Assembly: GCF_024124545.1 (NCBI RefSeq)
Contig: NZ_JAMXSF010000001.1
Span: 673,504-737,503, forward strand
DNA from: Pseudoalteromonas sp. XMcav2-N
Lineage (GTDB): Bacteria > Pseudomonadota > Gammaproteobacteria > Enterobacterales > Alteromonadaceae
DNA length: 64,000 nt
Reading direction: 5' to 3'
Position 1 is the stretch's first letter. Each line of letters begins with the position of its first letter. Below the pieces are notes generated by a model. That model saw only the letters and a list, made by a program, of their open reading frames with translations, did not search any database and had not been told where the DNA came from. This document shows positions 22,494 to 31,610 of this stretch, one piece after another. The translations under genes and the position numbers were made by a program.

Positions 22494-23516
22494 TCAGGCA
22501 GATTTTCTAACAATCAACTTAGGCGGTAGCAGGGTGTCGGTCACCGTTTCCCCTTTAATCAAACTAAGCAGGTTGTTGACCAGCATTTGGCCTGCCAGTG
22601 TGGTATTTTGCTGTACTGTGGTCAAGGCTGGCGAAATAAAACTGGCAGCTGCGATATTGTCGAAGCCAATAACGGCGACATCACCCGGCACGTCTTTACC
22701 GGCTTCTTTGAGCGCTTTGAGCGCACCAATGGCGATGAGATCGCTGGCTGCAAATAACGCATCAAACTGAATATTATTGGCCAACAAAGAGCGGGTGGCA
22801 TGATAGCCCGACTCTTCCGTTGAAATGGCATTGGCGATTTGGCGCTCGGGTAATGCTAAACCTTGTGCTGTCAGGGTATCCCGAAAGCCCTTAAAGCGCG
22901 CGAAAAACTCCGGGCTGTGATCGGATGCGTCGCCGATAAAGACATACTGAGTCCGATTTTGTTGTAATAGGTGTTTTGCCGCCAGCTTGCCACCACCGTA
23001 GTTATCACAACTGACTGTTAAATCTTCTCGCCCGTCGACCGTTGCGCCCCAGCAAACAAACTTAGTGTCCTGTGAGAGGAGCTGCTGGAGACGAGACTGA
23101 TAGTCCATGTAATCACCATAACCAAGCAGAATAATGCCATCGGCTCTGTGGCTGTCTTCATAATCTGCTCGCCAGTCCTGGCTGGTGGACTGAAAGGAAA
23201 CCAGCAGATCATAGCCTTGCTTTGCACAGGCGCGGGTGATGCTTCCGAGCATGTTAAGAAAGAAGGGGTTGATCTGCGATTCGTCCCCGGTTGGGTCTTC
23301 AAATAACAACAGTGCCAGAGTGCTACTTTGCTGGGTACGCAGGTTACTGGCATTTTTATCGACTTTGTAATTCAGCTGCTTTGCCACTTCCCAGACGCGA
23401 CGTCGGGTCTCTTCATTAACCAGCGGACTGTTTCTCAGTGCGCGTGACACAGTAGACTGGGAGACACCCGCAAAGTGGGCTATATCAAAAGAGGTGGCCT
23501 TGCCTTTTGGTTTCAT
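22494..23516 (-). CDS. LacI family transcriptional regulator
   Basis: 340 residues: an N-terminal LacI helix-turn-helix (TSFDIAHFAGVSQSTVSRALRNSP, residues 8-31) and a sugar-binding-protein-like effector domain ending near GFDNIAAASFISPALTTVQQ. The hinge region reads YKVDKNASNLRTQQ and lacks the usual NxxAR pattern. It is divergent from glk, with 387 bases between them that contain the operator at 23718. It may control glk or itself, but the second LacI protein (24935) is a better candidate for the TGACACCGGTGTCA sites. Effector unknown. Confidence 0.9.
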   Translation of the reverse strand: MKPKGKATSFDIAHFAGVSQSTVSRALRNSPLVNEETRRRVWEVAKQLNYKVDKNASNLRTQQSSTLALLLFEDPTGDESQINPFFLNMLGSITRACAKQGYDLLVSFQSTSQDWRADYEDSHRADGIILLGYGDYMDYQSRLQQLLSQDTKFVCWGATVDGREDLTVSCDNYGGGKLAAKHLLQQNRTQYVFIGDASDHSPEFFARFKGFRDTLTAQGLALPERQIANAISTEESGYHATRSLLANNIQFDALFAASDLIAIGALKALKEAGKDVPGDVAVIGFDNIAAASFISPALTTVQQNTTLAGQMLVNNLLSLIKGETVTDTLLPPKLIVRKSA

Positions 23517-23903
23517 AGTTTATTTGTTCTAAGTGATAACCTGATTATTGTCAGCGAATGAATAAAATTTGCAAGCGTAATATCCATGTTGCTGCCCTGG
23601 TAACATACTTGACCGACCTAATTACCAAAATATTGCGGGTCTCAGAAATAGGTGCTGTGAAAATGCGCAGTTAGTAAATGCCGTGTCGATAGAGCGAAAA
23701 TTTTTATTGCCTCCATCTGACACCGGTGTCATAATGTCACTGTTTTATCATTTTGTTGTCAAAACGTATTGGCTGTCCCTCCGGGGACAGCATTTTTTCA
23801 GCTGAACGTGCAAAGTTATACAGCTGAAGCTTGGCACCATCACCCGAGCCAGTTACCTTGGAAGTTGTGCATTCAGTGCACCCGGATAAAAGAGAAAAAC
23901 AAC
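23517..23903. other. Divergent control region between lacI-type gene and glk
   Basis: 387 bases without a credible ORF. They contain the operator-promoter of glk at 23707-23735 and presumably the promoter of the divergent regulator. No other structure was recognised. Confidence 0.6.
23707..23735 (+). promoter_or_regulatory. glk promoter with LacI-type operator
   Basis: TTGCCT (23707-23712) and CATAAT (23730-23735) are 17 bases apart, a plausible -35/-10 pair. The perfect 14-bp palindrome TGACACCGGTGTCA (23718-23731) fills the spacer and touches the -10 box, so a bound repressor would block RNA polymerase. The same palindrome occurs twice before edd. Confidence 0.8.
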
Positions 23904-24920
23904 ATGAGCCAGACAACACCTCATAGCTCGAATAACAAAGGCCACGTGTTTGAGCCTATTGTCGTCGCGGATATCGGCGGAACCAACGCCCGTTTTGCCG
24001 TAATAACCCAATATGATTCGAGTACTAATCAGTTTGTAATAAGTCACCAGTCAACGTATCCCAGCGCCGAATTTCCCTCTTTTGAAACTGCCATCAGCCG
24101 CTACCTGAATGAACTTCCCATAGCCAAGCCGTTGCGTGCATGTCTGGCTGTGGCAGGGCCGGTGAAGGCACAGCAGGTTTATCTGACTAATTTAGGATGG
24201 CAATTTAACAGCCAGGATATTAAACAGCAATTTGGTTTTAGCGAATTAGCGGTCATCAATGACTTTGCTGCTTTTGCGTACGCTGCGCCTTACCTGGACC
24301 CAGAACAAAATATCGAAATAAAATCGGGTCAGGCTCAAGCTGGTGCTAATATCGCGGTGATGGGACCTGGCACCGGGTTTGGTGCTGCGTGTCTGGCCAG
24401 AGACATTAACGGCAGTGCCGTAATGAGTTGCGAGGCTGGTCATATCAGCTTGGCTGCGGTCACTGAACTGGATCAGCAGTTATTGGTTGCCCTGAAACAG
24501 GAAATTGCACATGTTTCAGTTGAAGAAGTCTTTTCCGGTCGTGGTTTAGCACATTTGTACCAGGCTATGGCAAAAGTAAAAGGACACACGGCTGAGAGAC
24601 TGAGCGCGGCGCAGATCAGTGAGCGTGCAGCGGAATGTGAAATCTGTGATGCTACGCTGAATCACTTCTGTGATTGGATTGGCAGTGTTGCCGGTGATCT
24701 GTCTTTAACATTTGGTGCACTGGGTGGTGTGTTCATTGGTGGCGGAATTCTGCCTCGGATGGCGCAACGCTTAAAGTCAAGCCAGTTTGCTGAACGGTTT
24801 GTAACCAAAGGCCCGATGAGCCAATATGCGGGTCAGATCCCAGTCACTTTAGTAGTACAGGAAAATATCCCTTTGATTGGCGCTGCTGCGTGCTTACATG
24901 AGCGTGCCAGTACCAGATAG
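23904..24920 (+). CDS. glk: Glucokinase
   Basis: Phosphorylates glucose with ATP, feeding glucose-6-phosphate to the Entner-Doudoroff genes downstream. 338 residues of the Glk family: phosphate-binding motif VVADIGGTNARFAV near 20, glucose-contact segment VINDFAAFAYAAP, and MGPGTGFGAA. The ATG at 23904 (MSQTTPHSSNNKG) is chosen because the upstream extension from 23769 overlaps the leader and has no family similarity. It is followed after 14 bases by a LacI-family gene, so the two are probably co-transcribed. Confidence 0.94.
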   Translation: MSQTTPHSSNNKGHVFEPIVVADIGGTNARFAVITQYDSSTNQFVISHQSTYPSAEFPSFETAISRYLNELPIAKPLRACLAVAGPVKAQQVYLTNLGWQFNSQDIKQQFGFSELAVINDFAAFAYAAPYLDPEQNIEIKSGQAQAGANIAVMGPGTGFGAACLARDINGSAVMSCEAGHISLAAVTELDQQLLVALKQEIAHVSVEEVFSGRGLAHLYQAMAKVKGHTAERLSAAQISERAAECEICDATLNHFCDWIGSVAGDLSLTFGALGGVFIGGGILPRMAQRLKSSQFAERFVTKGPMSQYAGQIPVTLVVQENIPLIGAAACLHERASTR

Positions 24921-24934
24921 TCAGGACAAGTGTA

Positions 24935-25948
24935 ATGAAAAAAGTGACCATTAACAGTGTCGCGCAGTATGCGGGTGTGTCGAAAAAGACAGTGTCCCGG
25001 GTATTGAATAATGAACCTAATGTCAGCCCTGCAACGCGCGAGAAAGTACTCAAAGTTTTTAAGGAGCTGGATTACCGCCCAAATCCTATTGCGCGTGGAT
25101 TAGCGCGCAACAAGAGTTTCATTATTGGCTGCCTGTATGACAATCCGAGTAAAAGCTATATAACCCGTGTACAAAGTGGTGCGTTAGAAGCCTGTCATAA
25201 ACATAATTACAACTTACTGATCCACCCTTGTGAGCTTCGCGGTGAGGCATTGATTGATAATATTGATCAGTTGCTGACAACGTCTCGGTTGGATGGTCTC
25301 GTATTGACGCCCCCGTTTTCTGATTCACGTGAGCTAATCGATTTTCTTAAGCAAAAAAATATCAACTACGCATTGGTGGCCTCAGCTATTCAGGATGATG
25401 AGTCTATTTCCATCTGTAGTAATGATGAGCAGGGGGCCTATGAGCTGACTGAACACCTCATTGCACTGGGTCATACAGATATTGCCTTTATCAAAGGTCA
25501 CCCGGACCACAGTGCCACAGAAAATCGCTATAACGGATATAAACGAGCGCTTGAGCAACACCAGATCCCGCTTCAGGAACGTCTGGTTGCTGAGGGTAAC
25601 TTTAGTTACCACTCAGGTGCAGACAGTGCTAAGGCCATTTTGGATATGACACCACGTCCGTCGGCCGTTTTCGCGTCTAACGACTACATGGCTGCAGCGG
25701 TACTCAAGTTGGCAACTCAACGGCAATTGCGCGTCCCGGAAGATTTGTCTATCGCTGGGTTTGATAATGCGCCGATCGCACGGCACATTTGGCCCGGTTT
25801 GACGACCATTGCACAGCCTGTTGAAGAGATGACGAGATTGGCTGTAGAGCAACTGATCATGCAAATCTCGGAACCCCAGGAGCAGGTATATCAGCGCGTT
25901 CTGGAAGCAAGACTGATCACACGCGAGTCAACTGCCAAAAACCACTAA
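24935..25948 (+). CDS. LacI family transcriptional regulator (probable regulator of glk and edd-eda)
   Basis: 337 residues. The N-terminal helix-turn-helix is VTINSVAQYAGVSKKTVSRVLNNEP, with a canonical hinge helix YRPNPIARGLA. The effector domain ends near IAGFDNAPIARHIWPGLTTI. It is co-transcribed with glk and ends 271 bases before edd. Its position between the glk operator and the paired edd operators makes it the likely binder of TGACACCGGTGTCA. The effector could be a glucose or gluconate phosphate intermediate. This is inference. Confidence 0.92.
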   Translation: MKKVTINSVAQYAGVSKKTVSRVLNNEPNVSPATREKVLKVFKELDYRPNPIARGLARNKSFIIGCLYDNPSKSYITRVQSGALEACHKHNYNLLIHPCELRGEALIDNIDQLLTTSRLDGLVLTPPFSDSRELIDFLKQKNINYALVASAIQDDESISICSNDEQGAYELTEHLIALGHTDIAFIKGHPDHSATENRYNGYKRALEQHQIPLQERLVAEGNFSYHSGADSAKAILDMTPRPSAVFASNDYMAAAVLKLATQRQLRVPEDLSIAGFDNAPIARHIWPGLTTIAQPVEEMTRLAVEQLIMQISEPQEQVYQRVLEARLITRESTAKNH

Positions 25949-25969
25949 ATCCCATTTTTATACTTGCCC

Positions 25970-26002
25970 AAAGCCCGGCCAATCTTGGTCGGGCTTTTTT
26001 GT
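25970..26002 (+). terminator. Rho-independent terminator after the glk operon
   Basis: AAAGCCCGGCC, an AATCTT loop, then GGTCGGGCTTTTTTG. It separates the glk-regulator unit from the edd promoter. Confidence 0.9.
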
Positions 26003-26061
26003 TTTCGGATTGTTCATTATTTGGTCATTGATGAATTTTAGACTAAATTTAAAGTAAGGGT

Positions 26062-26075
26062 TGACACCGGTGTCA
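26062..26075. promoter_or_regulatory. LacI-type operator 1 upstream of edd
   Basis: Perfect palindrome TGACACCGGTGTCA. The overlapping TTGACA (26061-26066) could be the -35 box of the edd promoter. Its start is 33 bases before that of operator 2, about three helical turns, so two dimers would bind the same face of DNA. Confidence 0.85.
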
Positions 26076-26094
26076 CAAACATGAGTAAATATAG

Positions 26095-26108
26095 TGACAC
26101 CGGTGTCA
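26095..26108. promoter_or_regulatory. LacI-type operator 2 upstream of edd
   Basis: Second perfect TGACACCGGTGTCA, just after a TATAGT that may be the -10 box. It lies 111 bases before the edd start. Confidence 0.85.
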
Positions 26109-26219
26109 GGTTGGGGTGAGAGACAACCTGACAGCGTACCTTTGAACGGGTAAATCAAAGCTGCTCAGTACAGGGAGAGCTGTACTGAGCCTTTTCCTCT
26201 AACAATAGAGAGTTGAATT

Positions 26220-28073
26220 ATGTTGCATCCTCGAATTCATGAAGTCACTCAACGCGTTATCACCCGCAGTCAGCAATCTCGTCAGGCCTACCTTGAGCGC
26301 ATAGAACAAGCAAAAAAACAAACTCGCGTCAGAGCCGGACTGGGCTGTGGTAACCTGGCACACGTGATGGCGGCCTGTTCGAGCAGTGACAAAGCAAGAT
26401 TAAAAGCGGATGAGCAGCCTAACCTGGCTATCATCAATGCTTACAACGACATGTTGTCTGCGCATGTGCCTTACAAAGAGTATCCTGATCAGATCAAGGC
26501 GATCGCTGAAAAATACGATGCCACTGCACAGGTTGCAGGTGGCGTGCCCGCGATGTGTGATGGCGTAACGCAAGGGCGTGATGGTATGGAGCTGTCCTTG
26601 TTTTCTCGCGATGTTATTGCAATGTCGACGGCGGTTGCACTATCACATGATGTGTTTGACGGTGTGTTTTGTTTGGGCGTGTGTGACAAAATCGTCCCCG
26701 GATTACTGATTGGCGCGCTGTCATTTGGTCATCTGCCAATTTACTTCCTGCCAGCGGGCCCTATGCAATCGGGCATTCCCAATAAAGAAAAGGCTCGTGT
26801 CAGACAGAAGTTTGCACAAGGTCTGGTCAGCCGTGAAGAACTGTTGGAAGCAGAAAGTGCCTCTTACCACAGTGCGGGTACCTGTACTTTCTATGGTACG
26901 GCAAACTCAAACCAAATGCTGATGGAAATCATGGGTCTTCACTTACCTGGCAGTTCATTCATCAACCCTTATACCGAGCTGCGTGATGGCCTGACTGCCA
27001 GCGCAGTAGAAACCATGTTAAAGCAGCTGCTTGGCGACTACAATGTGAATAGCCTGGCAGAGGTAGTGAGCGAAAAAACCGTGATTAACGGGTTGGTGGG
27101 CCTGCTGGCAACAGGGGGGTCTACAAACCACGCCATTCACTTGGTGGCCATGGCTAAAGCCGCTGGCGTTCAAATCACCTGGAAAGATATGGCTGACTTA
27201 TCGGAAGTGGTGCCATTACTAACGCGTATTTATCCTAATGGTTCAGCTGATGTGAACCACTTCCAGGCTGCGGGTGGCATGGGCTTTTTGATGCGTGAAT
27301 TACGTGATGCCGGTTACCTGCACAACGATGTTAAAACCATTGTGGGCGAAGGCCTTGAAGCATATACAAAAGAGCCGATTTTAGATGTTGACCCAAGTCT
27401 TATTATGACAGACAGCACTGGGCCTGCAAAAGTGAAGTGGGTAGATTGCCCAGTTGATTCTCTGGACGAAGATGTGCTCAGACCTGTGTCTAATCCTTTC
27501 AACAAGCAAGGGGGCCTGCAGCTTTTAAGTGGCAACCTGGGCAAGTCCGTTATTAAAGTATCTGCGGTTGCTGAGCAGCACCAGGTGGTTTCGGCACCTG
27601 CGAAAGTATTTAGCTCCCAAGCTGCATTGCAAGAAGCGTATACCCGTGGTGAGCTGAATCAGGATTTTATTGCCGTACTTAAAGAGCAAGGTCCCAAGGC
27701 AAAAGGGATGCCTGAGCTACATAAGCTGACGCCGGTAATGGCGAGCTTGCAGGATGAAGGCTTCAAAGTCGCCATTGTCACTGATGGTCGGATGTCAGGT
27801 GCATCGGGTAAAGTGCCTGCGGCTATCCACCTGGCGCCAGAAGCCGTTGAAGGTGGGCCGATTGCGAAAGTGCGAGAGGGTGATTTGATCACGCTTGATG
27901 CACCCAAAGGTGAACTGGTTCTGCACGTCAGCAATGAAGAGCTTGCTCAGCGTGAGATTGAATTGACCGAGGTTGGTCCAACTTTTGGTACGGGCCGGGA
28001 GTTATTTAGCGGTTTCAGAAATATTGTCAGCAGTGCCGACTTGGGCGCAAGTGCATTCGGCATAGAAGAATAA
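26220..28073 (+). CDS. edd: Phosphogluconate dehydratase
   Basis: Dehydrates 6-phosphogluconate to KDPG, the first committed step of the Entner-Doudoroff pathway. 617 residues of the IlvD/Edd family. The Fe-S ligands lie in [30 protein letters not shown] and the segment around [16 protein letters not shown]. The C-terminal [19 protein letters not shown] is typical. Two LacI-type operators precede it. eda follows after 23 bases, so edd, eda and gap form one operon. Confidence 0.96.
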   Translation: MLHPRIHEVTQRVITRSQQSRQAYLERIEQAKKQTRVRAGLGCGNLAHVMAACSSSDKARLKADEQPNLAIINAYNDMLSAHVPYKEYPDQIKAIAEKYDATAQVAGGVPAMCDGVTQGRDGMELSLFSRDVIAMSTAVALSHDVFDGVFCLGVCDKIVPGLLIGALSFGHLPIYFLPAGPMQSGIPNKEKARVRQKFAQGLVSREELLEAESASYHSAGTCTFYGTANSNQMLMEIMGLHLPGSSFINPYTELRDGLTASAVETMLKQLLGDYNVNSLAEVVSEKTVINGLVGLLATGGSTNHAIHLVAMAKAAGVQITWKDMADLSEVVPLLTRIYPNGSADVNHFQAAGGMGFLMRELRDAGYLHNDVKTIVGEGLEAYTKEPILDVDPSLIMTDSTGPAKVKWVDCPVDSLDEDVLRPVSNPFNKQGGLQLLSGNLGKSVIKVSAVAEQHQVVSAPAKVFSSQAALQEAYTRGELNQDFIAVLKEQGPKAKGMPELHKLTPVMASLQDEGFKVAIVTDGRMSGASGKVPAAIHLAPEAVEGGPIAKVREGDLITLDAPKGELVLHVSNEELAQREIELTEVGPTFGTGRELFSGFRNIVSSADLGASAFGIEE

Positions 28074-28096
28074 CAGCAACTGGGAATGAGGACATT

Positions 28097-28717
28097 ATGA
28101 GCATTAAAGATATTTTATCAGCGGCGCCGGTAGTACCTGTCATTGTCATTGATGACTTAGAAGATGCCGTGCCACTGGCACAGGCTCTATATCGCGGTGG
28201 CCTGCGTGCACTGGAAGTGACATTGCGCACATCAGTTGCTGCACAGGCGGTCAAAGCCATGAAAGAAGCGGTGCCAGAGGCCTATGTCGGGACTGGAACC
28301 GTCGTTGACAAAGCATCATTCGACGCGTCCGTAGAAGCCGGTGCTGATTTTATGGTCAGCCCGGGCGTAAGCTCTGAATTGCTGGCGTTGGCAAAGGACT
28401 CAGATATTCCATTTTTGCCTGGCGCTGCAACGCCAAGCGAAGCGATGGAACTGGCCGCTCAGGGCTTTAAGTTTTTGAAGTTTTTCCCGGCAGAGGCTGC
28501 AGGTGGTACAGCCATGCTGAAATCAATCGGTGGTCCTTTGCCTCAGGTGACGTTTTGCCCAACGGGTGGGATCAGCTTAGCGACAGCACCTGACTACCTG
28601 GCACTCAAAAATGTGATTTGTGTCGGCGGTACCTGGATGCTGGACAAAGCACTTATCGCAAACAAAGACTGGCAAGCCATTGAAGCGCTTGCTCGACAAG
28701 CAAGTGAAGTAAACTAA
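28097..28717 (+). CDS. eda: KDPG aldolase (2-dehydro-3-deoxy-phosphogluconate aldolase)
   Basis: Cleaves KDPG to pyruvate and glyceraldehyde-3-phosphate. 206 residues, a class I aldolase. The Schiff-base lysine is Lys128 in FKFLKFFPAE, and the general base region is GGLRALEVTLRT. GAGG precedes the ATG. Its product glyceraldehyde-3-phosphate is used by the gap product encoded 17 bases further on. Confidence 0.96.
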   Translation: MSIKDILSAAPVVPVIVIDDLEDAVPLAQALYRGGLRALEVTLRTSVAAQAVKAMKEAVPEAYVGTGTVVDKASFDASVEAGADFMVSPGVSSELLALAKDSDIPFLPGAATPSEAMELAAQGFKFLKFFPAEAAGGTAMLKSIGGPLPQVTFCPTGGISLATAPDYLALKNVICVGGTWMLDKALIANKDWQAIEALARQASEVN

Positions 28718-28734
28718 TTTAGGGGAATAGGGTT

Positions 28735-29739
28735 ATGATTAATATTGCAATTAATGGCTATGGCCGTATCGGTCGAAATGTACTGAGAGCGCTTTACGAA
28801 GCAGGTCAGAATGATCAGATCAAGATTGTCGCGATTAACGATCTGGCACCAGCACAGACTAACGCACACCTGACCCAGTTTGACTCGGTTCATGGGCGCT
28901 TTAATTTTCCGGTTGAGCTAAAAGACAATACTCTTATTGTTGGTGAAGACGAAATTACACTGACTCAGGAACGTGATCCCGCACAATTACCGTGGCGTGA
29001 CCTTAAGGTAGATATCGTACTTGAATGTACGGGCCTGTTTACTTCACGTGAAACTGCCGGCAAGCATATTGCAGCGGGTGCGAAGAAAGTGATCGTGTCG
29101 GCACCTGGCACTGATATGGATGCCACCGTTGTGCATGGCGTAAACAGTGAAGTGCTGAACGCAGATAGCAACATCATTTCCAACGCATCATGCACGACCA
29201 ACTGTCTGGCACCAGTAGCAAAAGCCCTGAATGACACAATAGGGATTGAACAGGGCAGTATGACTACTATCCATGCTTACACAAATGATCAAAACCTGTG
29301 TGATGTTTACCACAAAGACTTATACCGTGCGCGTAGTGCAACACAATCAATGATCCCGACAAAAACCGGTGCAGCGAAGGCTGTGGGTCTGGTATTACCA
29401 GAGCTGGCTGGCAAACTTGATGGTATGGCGGTGCGTGTGCCGACGGTGAATGTTTCTTTGGTTGATCTTACTTTTATCGCAAAACGTGAGACATCTGCCG
29501 AGGAAGTAAACGAGATCTTAAAAGGCGCTGCCGACGGTGCGATGGCTGGTATTCTTGAGTACAACACATTGCCACTGGTATCCGTTGACTTTAACCATAA
29601 CCCAGCGTCATCAGTATTTGATGCAACCCAGACTAAGGTCGATGGCAAACTGGTTAAAGTTATGGCCTGGTACGATAATGAGTGGGGTTTCTCGAACCGT
29701 ATGCTTGACCAGGTAAAAGCACTAGGCCAATTCCTGTAA
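28735..29739 (+). CDS. gap: Glyceraldehyde-3-phosphate dehydrogenase, type I
   Basis: 334 residues. The Rossmann motif is NGYGRIGR and the catalytic Cys153 lies in [12 protein letters not shown]. Asp36 in AINDLAP at the end of the second strand favours NAD+ over NADP+. The C-terminal [12 protein letters not shown] is canonical. Standing directly behind edd-eda, it takes the triose phosphate from KDPG cleavage into lower glycolysis. A second gap for gluconeogenesis may exist elsewhere. An erythrose-4-phosphate dehydrogenase role is possible but less likely from the context. Confidence 0.94.
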   Translation: MINIAINGYGRIGRNVLRALYEAGQNDQIKIVAINDLAPAQTNAHLTQFDSVHGRFNFPVELKDNTLIVGEDEITLTQERDPAQLPWRDLKVDIVLECTGLFTSRETAGKHIAAGAKKVIVSAPGTDMDATVVHGVNSEVLNADSNIISNASCTTNCLAPVAKALNDTIGIEQGSMTTIHAYTNDQNLCDVYHKDLYRARSATQSMIPTKTGAAKAVGLVLPELAGKLDGMAVRVPTVNVSLVDLTFIAKRETSAEEVNEILKGAADGAMAGILEYNTLPLVSVDFNHNPASSVFDATQTKVDGKLVKVMAWYDNEWGFSNRMLDQVKALGQFL

Positions 29740-29774
29740 GCCTGATCAAATAGCATTTTTTCTTGCGTCATGTG

Positions 29775-29802
29775 AGCCCTGCTTAGTGCAGGGCTTTTTT
29801 AT
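29775..29802 (+). terminator. Rho-independent terminator of the edd-eda-gap operon
   Basis: AGCCCTGC, TTAGT loop, GCAGGGCT, then TTTTTATTTTT. Confidence 0.92.
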
Positions 29803-29941
29803 TTTTGTTGGATTTTTCCCCAAGGGAGTTTTTGTTACCTTTTTTAACGACAAAGTTAGCTCATTAGGCGTGTGGTGTTTGCACCAGAGGGCCAATTTTT
29901 ATTACACTGCGCACAATTTAAATTAACGACAAAGAATTAAC

Positions 29942-31372
29942 ATGAAAGAAGGGTTCAAAGTTCCCCATACGCTCATCCTATTATTGTCTATGATGCTGGT
30001 AGCATATCTCGCAACCTGGCTTGTTCCGCAAGGCTTCTTCGAGACAGTAACACTCGACAATGGTCGTCAGGCCGTAGTTCCTGGTACTTACGCGCTTGCT
30101 CAAGCGCAAACGCACTTAACTCCGATGGACTTTCTGGTCGCGATTCCGCGTGCGTTTGCAGCGGCACAAGATGTTATTTTCTTCGTCTTTATTGTCGGTG
30201 GTGTGTTATCAATCGCACGTGCAACGGGCACCATAGATGCGCTAATAGGCCGCTTACTGGAGCGATTTGGTCATAAGCCGAATATTCTAATTTTCATGGT
30301 GGTATTCTGCTTTGCGCTGGCATCAGGTGCCATAGGTACAGCCGGTGAGTATATTCCTTTTGTACTTATCCTGGTTGGACTATGTAAAGCGATGCGCCTT
30401 GATGCAATGACTGCCGTGGGCATGGTGGTTGCGGGTTACGGTATCGGTTACGGCGTGTCTGCCTTTAATCCTTTTACCGTAATGGTGGCTCAGAAGGTAG
30501 CAGACATTCCTGTATACTCGGGCATTGAACTGCGGCTGGCAATATTCCTGCCGTTTGTATTGATTGGTTTTCATCATGTCTGGAGTTATGCCAAAAAAAT
30601 ACAGGCAAACCCTGAGTTATCCTTGACCAAAGGTTTACCATGTCCGTTAGCCGGTAGTGCTGAGGCAAATTATCCGACACTGAATAAACGTCACCAGATG
30701 ATTTTATTTGGTCTGGTTGCCGCGATTGTGACAGCAGTATGGGGTATTTCTCAAAAAGGCTGGTATCTGTATGAGCTGGGTGCCGTATTTATTTCTTGGG
30801 GGATTTTCACGACTTTAATTGGCCAGATAGGAGCCGATCGGGCGGCCAATGAGTTTATTGAAGGGGTGAAAGACTTAGCAAGCACCGCTATTTTAATTGG
30901 TGTGGCACGTGGTATTGCATTGATAATGGAAGATGGTCAGATCCTTCACACTTTGGTTTATGCCATGTCGTCACCATTATCACATCTGGGTGCTGAACTG
31001 GCAGCTGTAGGTATGTTTATTATGCAAACGCTGCTGAATCTGTTTATCCCTTCAGGCAGTGGTCAGGCTTATGTCACTATGCCACTGATGGCACCGGTCG
31101 GTGATATTATTGGTGTATACCGTCAGGTTGCAGTACTGGCATACCAGTTTGGTGATGGCTTCTCTAACATGATCATTCCGACCAATGCGGTTCTGATGGG
31201 GATCATTGGTATGGCAGGAGTACCTTATCATTTATGGTTCCGATTCTGTCTGCCACTGTTTGGTAAACTGATGCTGGCTGCATCCGTTGTACTGGTTTTG
31301 GCTGTTACCTTTGGTTACGGCGAAGACGTCCAGCCTAAAGTGGAAGAGACTGCACAAACACAAGCAAAGTAA
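29942..31372 (+). CDS. YfcC family membrane transporter (DcuC/ArsB-like)
   Basis: 476 residues with about 11-12 hydrophobic segments, of the YfcC/anaerobic C4-dicarboxylate carrier family. Members are annotated as arginine/ornithine antiporters or short-chain acid carriers without firm proof. Recognisable text is ASGAIGTAGEYIPFVLILVGLC near 120 and FIPSGSGQAYVTMPLMAPVGD near 360. The N-terminus KVPHTLILLLSMMLVAYLATWLVPQGFFE is typical. It follows the gap terminator and has its own upstream region. Substrate unknown. Confidence 0.88.
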   Translation: MKEGFKVPHTLILLLSMMLVAYLATWLVPQGFFETVTLDNGRQAVVPGTYALAQAQTHLTPMDFLVAIPRAFAAAQDVIFFVFIVGGVLSIARATGTIDALIGRLLERFGHKPNILIFMVVFCFALASGAIGTAGEYIPFVLILVGLCKAMRLDAMTAVGMVVAGYGIGYGVSAFNPFTVMVAQKVADIPVYSGIELRLAIFLPFVLIGFHHVWSYAKKIQANPELSLTKGLPCPLAGSAEANYPTLNKRHQMILFGLVAAIVTAVWGISQKGWYLYELGAVFISWGIFTTLIGQIGADRAANEFIEGVKDLASTAILIGVARGIALIMEDGQILHTLVYAMSSPLSHLGAELAAVGMFIMQTLLNLFIPSGSGQAYVTMPLMAPVGDIIGVYRQVAVLAYQFGDGFSNMIIPTNAVLMGIIGMAGVPYHLWFRFCLPLFGKLMLAASVVLVLAVTFGYGEDVQPKVEETAQTQAK

Positions 31373-31551
31373 GCCGGATAAGATACCTTGTATCTCACAG
31401 AGTGAGCCACGTGCTCACTCTGTGCAGCGCATCAATCAAACTGCAATACCCATGAAGCATATTGCCATTGTGATATCAATCCGCATTAATACATAACCAA
31501 TCGATGGGTGTATGACAGTCAGCCTATGTAGTTTGATGGTTTACAGGCAAT

Positions 31552-31584
31552 AAAAAAGGGCTACGATAATCGCAGCCCTTTTTT
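31552..31584. terminator. Bidirectional terminator between the YfcC gene and the lipoprotein gene
   Basis: AAAAAAGGGCT and AGCCCTTTTTT around an 11-base centre that can also pair partly. It lies between convergent genes. Confidence 0.9.
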
Positions 31585-31610
31585 ACAGTTTGACGAACAG
31601 TTAATTGATA

